DNA of 19,527 nucleotides. Origin: Peptoniphilus sp. Its GTDB lineage: Bacteria > Bacillota > Clostridia > Tissierellales > Peptoniphilaceae. The translations under genes were made by a program, and so were the position numbers. Position 1 is the first letter of the stretch, and each line of letters opens with the position of its first letter. The DNA lies in assembly GCA_029983555.1 (NCBI GenBank), contig JASBZH010000024.1, positions 1-19,527 on the forward strand, in the 5' to 3' direction. Positions 16,429 to 19,527 of this stretch are shown piece by piece. The notes under the pieces were generated by a model. That model was not told the DNA's origin. It saw only the letters and a list, made by a program, of their open reading frames with translations, and searched no databases.

Positions 16429-16449
16429 ATTTAATTTTTTTATTATAAT
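16421..16449 (+). promoter_or_regulatory. rnpB promoter (sigma-A type)
   Basis: TTGATT (16421-16426) and TATAAT (16444-16449) are separated by exactly 17 nt. The predicted transcription start, about 7 nt after the -10, is at 16456, which is the first base of the P1 helix of RNase P RNA. The -35 box lies in the last codons of the upstream nif3-like gene. Confidence 0.75.
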
Positions 16450-16455
16450 AGAGCT

Positions 16456-16777
16456 TAAGTAAATCGGTTAACTGCGCGTATTGCGAGGAAAGTCCGCGCT
16501 CCACAGAGCAAAGATGCTGGCTAACGGCCAGTGGGGGCGACCCCAAGGATAGTGCAACAGAAATATACCGCCTAAGTGGTAAGGTTGGAAAGGCGAGGTA
16601 AGAGCTCACCAGATTATTAGTGATAATAATGCTATGTAAACCCCATCTGGAGCAAAACCGAATAGGATTATCAGATGTTGCTCGCATCTGCCAGTAGGTA
16701 GGTTGCTAGAGACTAATGGCAACTTTAGTCCAAGATAGATAGTTAACTAAACAGAACGCGGCTTATAGATTTACTTA
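16456..16777 (+). ncRNA. rnpB: RNase P RNA component, class A
   Basis: The conserved core elements are present in order. GAGGAAAGTCC (16485-16495) is the 5' strand of the P4 region, and AGAGCTCACCAG follows at 16601-16612. GGAGCAAAACCGAATAGG (16649-16666) is typical of class A, and ACAGAACGCGGCTTA (16751-16765) is the 3' P4/J region. P1 closes as TAAGTAAATC (16456-16465) with GATTTACTTA (16768-16777), a perfect 10-bp helix that sets both ends. The RNA is the catalytic part of RNase P, which removes tRNA 5' leaders. The segment with GGAGCAA…AATAGG points to class A and not the Bacillus class B. It has its own promoter and terminator. Confidence 0.96.
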
Positions 16778-16792
16778 TTTATAGAGAAATTC

Positions 16793-16840
16793 AAAAGTTA
16801 CAAAGGAGTTAATTTTCTTAACTTTTTTGTAACTTTTTGT
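16793..16840 (+). terminator. Long rho-independent terminator of rnpB
   Basis: Bases 16793-16812 pair with 16818-16837 to form a 20-bp stem with two G·U pairs at 16805-16806 and the loop TTTTC; the 3' arm itself ends in a T tract. It lies 15 nt after the P1 helix of RNase P RNA. Confidence 0.8.
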
Positions 16841-16868
16841 TGTTTTTTTGTAACAACTTTGTTATACT
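16840..16868 (+). promoter_or_regulatory. Putative promoter with internal palindrome, NlpC/P60 gene
   Basis: TTGTTT (16840-16845) and TATACT (16863-16868) are 17 nt apart. Between and over the -10 lies the perfect inverted repeat TAACAA-CT-TTGTTA (16851-16864), a possible operator. The leader to the start codon is then about 80 nt. Confidence 0.4.
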
Positions 16869-16956
16869 TTTAATAGTAAGAAAAAAGAGCGATTTATGTT
16901 CGTAAAATGGAAAATTAAAGTAATTAAAATATATTAGAGTATAGGAGTTGTTAGTA

Positions 16957-18102
16957 TTGGAATCCTCAAGACATAAGCTTCCATTAGGGGTTATAGCACT
17001 TTGTGCAGCATCTCTATTTGGGCTAAAAGATACAGGTGTATTTATTAACGAACACGTACAAACGACATATAGTGGAAATGAAATTGAATTTTCTGTAGGA
17101 GAAGAAGTTCAAATCATTGAAGAAAAAGACGATGGTTATTATGTATCTAAGGGAAAAGCCAAAGTTACAGTACCTCGTGACAAGATTCTAGTTAAAGAAC
17201 TAGATGTACCTACTTATCAAATTGTAAAAGCTAGTCCTATTTTTGATGACAACGGACAAATAATAAGAAGCTTGTTTATTGATGAATACGCAGTTGGCAT
17301 TTCAGTAAATAACGATAAAGCTAAGATAAAATGTAAAGATGGCACTGTTGGATTTGTTTCAAGAGATGCTCTTAAAAAAATAGCTGATAAAAGAGATAAT
17401 GTAACAAAAGTTAAAGTTAAAAAAGATGTTGTAGCCAAATCAGGCGGAAAATCACTTAATTTAAAAGCTGGAGATACAGCAAATGTAATTGACTTTGATT
17501 CTGGAAATTTTGTCGTTAAAGACAACAACAATGCGGAGTATAAAGTTCCAGCAAATACTTTAAATATTGTTTCTGGTCAAAAAGCTGAAAGGGCTGATAA
17601 AGCTTCTGAAAAAACTGACGGAAGATCTAACATCGTTAAATTAGGAAATACTGTTGAAAACAAAGAAGAAAACAATTATGTTAAAAATGTCAGTATAAAA
17701 GAGGCAGCACCTGTTTCTACAAATGCTAATGGAACTGCGGCAAGAGTTTTATCTTCTGCAGAAAATAAACTTGGCTCAGCTTATGTTTATGGAGCTACTG
17801 GCAATGGTGGATATGACTGTTCAGGACTTGTTTACTCTATTTATGTAAATGAACTTGGAGTTAAACTTCCTAGATCCTCAAGTGAACAATCTCAATATGG
17901 CGCTCAAGTATCAAAGAGTGACTTGAGAGAAGGAGATTTAGTATTCTTTAACACTACAGGTAGCGGTGTGAGCCATGTTGGAATTTATATAGGAAATGAT
18001 AAATTTATTCATGCATCCTCTGGACAAGGAAAAGTAATTACTTCTTCATTATCTGAGGGATATTATGAAAATACTTATGTAAATGCGACTAGGGTATTAT
18101 AA
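16957..18102 (+). CDS. Secreted cell-wall hydrolase with SH3-like repeats and NlpC/P60 domain
   Basis: This 381-aa protein has a short N-terminal signal (basic start, hydrophobic 9-23). Three SH3-like β modules follow, at about 37-80, 86-140 and 150-207; the wording in each (GEEVQIIEEKDDGYYV; GDTANVIDFDSGNFVV) fits bacterial SH3 wall-binding repeats. After a polar linker (208-262) comes an NlpC/P60 domain with catalytic C288 (YDCSGLVY), H340 (SHVGIYIG) and H352 (FIHASS). Such enzymes are usually γ-D-Glu–diamino acid endopeptidases that cut peptidoglycan stem peptides, needed for cell separation or wall turnover. The chosen TTG at 16957 lies 9 nt after AGGAG; a TTG at 16948 touches the AGGAG directly. 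It is a single-gene unit. Confidence 0.92.
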   Translation: MESSRHKLPLGVIALCAASLFGLKDTGVFINEHVQTTYSGNEIEFSVGEEVQIIEEKDDGYYVSKGKAKVTVPRDKILVKELDVPTYQIVKASPIFDDNGQIIRSLFIDEYAVGISVNNDKAKIKCKDGTVGFVSRDALKKIADKRDNVTKVKVKKDVVAKSGGKSLNLKAGDTANVIDFDSGNFVVKDNNNAEYKVPANTLNIVSGQKAERADKASEKTDGRSNIVKLGNTVENKEENNYVKNVSIKEAAPVSTNANGTAARVLSSAENKLGSAYVYGATGNGGYDCSGLVYSIYVNELGVKLPRSSSEQSQYGAQVSKSDLREGDLVFFNTTGSGVSHVGIYIGNDKFIHASSGQGKVITSSLSEGYYENTYVNATRVL

Positions 18103-18116
18103 TATAGTTTTAATTG

Positions 18117-18144
18117 CGCCGATCAATTGATTCGGCGTTTTTTT
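18117..18144 (+). terminator. Rho-independent terminator after the NlpC/P60 gene
   Basis: CGCCGA (18117-18122) pairs with TCGGCG (18132-18137), followed by seven T residues (18138-18144). The inner TCAATTGA is itself self-complementary. The stem is GC-rich against an AT-rich background. Confidence 0.88.
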
Positions 18145-18172
18145 ATACTTAAAATAAAATAGGAGGTAATTA

Positions 18173-18868
18173 ATGGGAGATAATTTAATATTTAGATTTT
18201 TATCATACGAAGATATAGACGATATTTTAAAATTAACTGGACAGATCAATTCTAAAATAAATAGCAGAACTATATTTTCAGAAGATACTAAAGAGGAACT
18301 AAAAGAAGTTTTGGACAATGGTGGACACTTTGTTGGAGTTTTTGACGGAGATGAGCTAATTGCTTATAGAAGCGTAAAAATTCCAGATGAAGATTCAAAT
18401 GTGGCAAAATTTATAAAGACATTTGAAATACCACTCGATAAAGTAATGATTAACGACACAGTTGTCGTTAGAGAAGATTATAGAGGACTTAACCTTCAAA
18501 ATAGAACTCGCGATGAAATTCAAAAGAAATTTGAAGATAGTCCCTACACTCATAAGATAGGAACCGTTTCTCCAACTAATCCACCTTCATTTAAAAATAC
18601 ATTTAAGAGTGGATATAATATAATTGGATTAGAAAAATTATACCCAGATGAACATAATCCAGAAGGATATTATAGATTTATAGTTCACAAGTCAAATGAT
18701 GTTGAATATTATTTTACCGGTGAAGAGAAGCTAATTCATCATGAGGACATTGAAAAGATAAAAGAAGCGATTGATGATTTCTTCTATGGTGTAGAAATTA
18801 ATGAAGAAGGCTTCATATTATTTAAAAAGGCAGATGTAAAAGTTAACAATAATTCGAATTCCTATTGA
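18173..18868 (+). CDS. GNAT-family acetyltransferase-like protein
   Basis: This 231-aa protein has a GNAT-like layout in its first 175 residues: a first β-strand and helices (5-50), HFVGVFDGDELIAYRSV (52-68, strands β2-β4), and the acetyl-CoA motif A region at 94-125 (NDTVVVREDYRGLNLQNRT). The usual R/Q-x-x-G-x-G/A pyrophosphate loop reads RGLNLQ, so one glycine is missing and activity is uncertain. The C-terminal 55 residues (FTGEEKLIHHEDIEK onward) look like a family-specific extension. The substrate is unknown. AGGAGG lies 6 nt before the ATG. No convincing promoter follows the preceding terminator. The stop codon lies in the first arm of the next terminator. Confidence 0.75.
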   Translation: MGDNLIFRFLSYEDIDDILKLTGQINSKINSRTIFSEDTKEELKEVLDNGGHFVGVFDGDELIAYRSVKIPDEDSNVAKFIKTFEIPLDKVMINDTVVVREDYRGLNLQNRTRDEIQKKFEDSPYTHKIGTVSPTNPPSFKNTFKSGYNIIGLEKLYPDEHNPEGYYRFIVHKSNDVEYYFTGEEKLIHHEDIEKIKEAIDDFFYGVEINEEGFILFKKADVKVNNNSNSY

Positions 18869-18886
18869 TTGCAATAGGAATTTTTT
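18857..18886 (+). terminator. Rho-independent terminator overlapping the GNAT stop codon
   Basis: AATTCCTATTG (18857-18867) and CAATAGGAATT (18872-18882) form a perfect 11-bp stem around the 4-nt loop ATTG, followed by T residues. The TGA stop (18866-18868) is within the stem-loop. Confidence 0.87.
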
Positions 18887-18916
18887 AGATAATAAGTATA
18901 TTAAAATAAATTGTAA

Positions 18917-18950
18917 CTTTGTTGACAAAGATTTCAAATGATGGGATAAT
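18917..18950 (+). promoter_or_regulatory. Strong sigma-A promoter with operator-like palindrome
   Basis: Consensus TTGACA (18922-18927) and GATAAT (18945-18950) are spaced by exactly 17 nt. A perfect inverted repeat, CTTTGT-TG-ACAAAG (18917-18930), covers the -35 box and could bind a repressor. The predicted start is near 18957, very close to the start codon of the next gene. Confidence 0.75.
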
Positions 18951-18962
18951 AACTTTAAGGGA

Positions 18963-19472
18963 ATGTATGCGGAAATGGATAAAGAACTTTATTTTAATAA
19001 TTTAAAAGAAAATTTGAGCGTTTACTACGATGTCTTAGAAAATTACAATACAGAATTTGGAAACATTGATGTTTATGCTAAGTTTTTTGAAAAAAATGAC
19101 AGATATATTTTAAAAAAAGAAGCTATTATTTATTCACAAGAAGCGTTTGAACATGTTTTTTGTAAATATTTTGAAAACCTTTCTATAGAAGACATCGTTG
19201 ATTTTACAAAGTATTTAGAGGGGAATATAAATACGTATGTCAAACCAGATGACAATCATATGTCTAGTATCTTAAGAGCAGTTGTAGTTACAAATAATAA
19301 ACCAGATCAAGAAATTATAAAGTTTATACGAAACTATAAATATTATAAAAGTTTTTTATTTGGCTTTAAAGGCTGGGTCAATATAGGTTTGAATTTGGTT
19401 GATATAAATAATGAAAATAATTTTTACTATAATAAGGTGGGTAAAAGTGGTAAAGATTATTTCAAAATTTAA
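18963..19472 (+). CDS. Uncharacterised protein (165-169 aa)
   Basis: I cannot assign a function. The protein is 169 aa from the ATG at 18963 or 165 aa from the ATG at 18975. It is soluble with no signal or membrane segment, and Tyr/Phe/Asn-rich. It looks mixed α/β: helical in the first 85 residues (EAIIYSQEAFEHVFCKYFENL), then PDDNHMSSILRAVVVTN and a basic aromatic stretch KYYKSFLFGFKGWVNIGLNLVDI. The Asn-His-Met-Ser-Ser and Phe-Gly-Phe-Lys-Gly-Trp motifs look like conserved family signatures; I faintly recall a DUF of this pattern (DUF8052) but cannot verify it. The strong promoter starts only about 6 nt before the first ATG. AAGGGA (18957-18962) would suit the second ATG better (12 nt) than the first (0 nt), so the start is uncertain. 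Confidence 0.7.
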   Translation: MYAEMDKELYFNNLKENLSVYYDVLENYNTEFGNIDVYAKFFEKNDRYILKKEAIIYSQEAFEHVFCKYFENLSIEDIVDFTKYLEGNINTYVKPDDNHMSSILRAVVVTNNKPDQEIIKFIRNYKYYKSFLFGFKGWVNIGLNLVDINNENNFYYNKVGKSGKDYFKI

Positions 19473-19494
19473 TTTTATTAAGACCAGCTATTAA

Positions 19495-19527
19495 ATGTCA
19501 ATAGATAATTTTAAGGTTTATCGCATT
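19495..19527 (+). CDS. Possible 5' end of another gene (partial; perhaps a LysR-type regulator)
   Basis: An ATG preceded by an in-frame stop (19492-19494) opens MSIDNFKVYRI and runs off the window. The wording resembles the start of LysR-type regulators, where such a segment leads into F-x-x-V-A. No clear ribosome binding site is seen, and only 11 residues are available, so this is a weak call. Confidence 0.28.
   Translation, partial: MSIDNFKVYRI

Noticed and set aside
16376..16687. 103-aa reverse-strand open frame over rnpB
   Set aside because: It covers the RNase P RNA, whose conserved structure fully explains the sequence.
16896..16937. 13-codon reading frame (ATG to TAG) in the NlpC/P60 leader
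   Set aside because: It has no good ribosome binding site, a lysine/isoleucine-rich composition expected from AT-rich DNA, and no second feature such as an attenuator hairpin.
18127..18149. TTGATT and TATACT as a promoter for the GNAT-like gene
   Set aside because: The spacing is only 11 nt and the -35 candidate is part of the terminator hairpin.
19473..19501. Reverse-strand TTGACA with an AT-rich -10-like segment that would give an antisense transcript into the last ORF
   Set aside because: The best -10 candidates are poor matches at 15-17 nt spacing, and AT-rich DNA gives such matches by chance.

Overview
The window is AT-rich chromosomal DNA from a low-GC Firmicute. Its gene order follows the Bacillus subtilis yqeY–yqeZ(nfeD)–floA–…–phoH–ybeY–dgkA–cdd–era–recO–glyQ–glyS–ccpN–yqfL–dnaG–sigA–trmK–yqfO block. 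RNase P RNA looks class A (ancestral type) and not the Bacillus class B. The sporulation-linked yqfC/yqfD and the 7TM-HD gene pgpH are absent from their usual places. Together with the AT-rich codon use and frequent TTG starts, this suggests a non-sporulating anaerobic coccus of the Peptoniphilaceae type (Anaerococcus/Peptoniphilus/Finegoldia/Parvimonas). The genus is inference. All recognised genes are on the + strand, and I see no mobile element, CRISPR array, tRNA or 5S/16S/23S rRNA.

Layout: (1) 1-90 holds the 3' end of a yqeY-like gene and its terminator. (2) 120-2452 is a three-gene membrane-microdomain unit, nfeD–floA–an unknown single-pass membrane protein, with a terminator on each side. 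(3) 2460-16428 is a run of 15 genes with no intergenic gap above 14 nt and many overlaps: phoH, ybeY, dgkA-PAP2 fusion, cdd, era, recO, glyQ, glyS, ccpN-like, ppsR-like, dgt, dnaG, rpoD, trmK, nif3-like. (4) 16421-16840 is rnpB with its own promoter and a strong terminator. (5) From 16840 on there are single-gene units: a secreted SH3/NlpC-P60 cell-wall hydrolase, a GNAT-like protein, an unknown 165-169 aa protein behind a near-consensus promoter that carries a palindrome, and possibly the first codons of another gene.

The long run links ribosome/rRNA maturation (YbeY, Era, RNase P next door), tRNA charging and modification (GlyQS, TrmK), nucleotide handling (Cdd, Dgt), replication priming (DnaG), the primary sigma factor, and a carbon/pyruvate control pair (CcpN-like repressor and PPDK regulatory protein). 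Most of the window is conserved housekeeping. The least explained parts are the third gene of the NfeD-FloA unit, the degenerate PAP2 half of the DgkA fusion, and the last ORF with its operator-like promoter.
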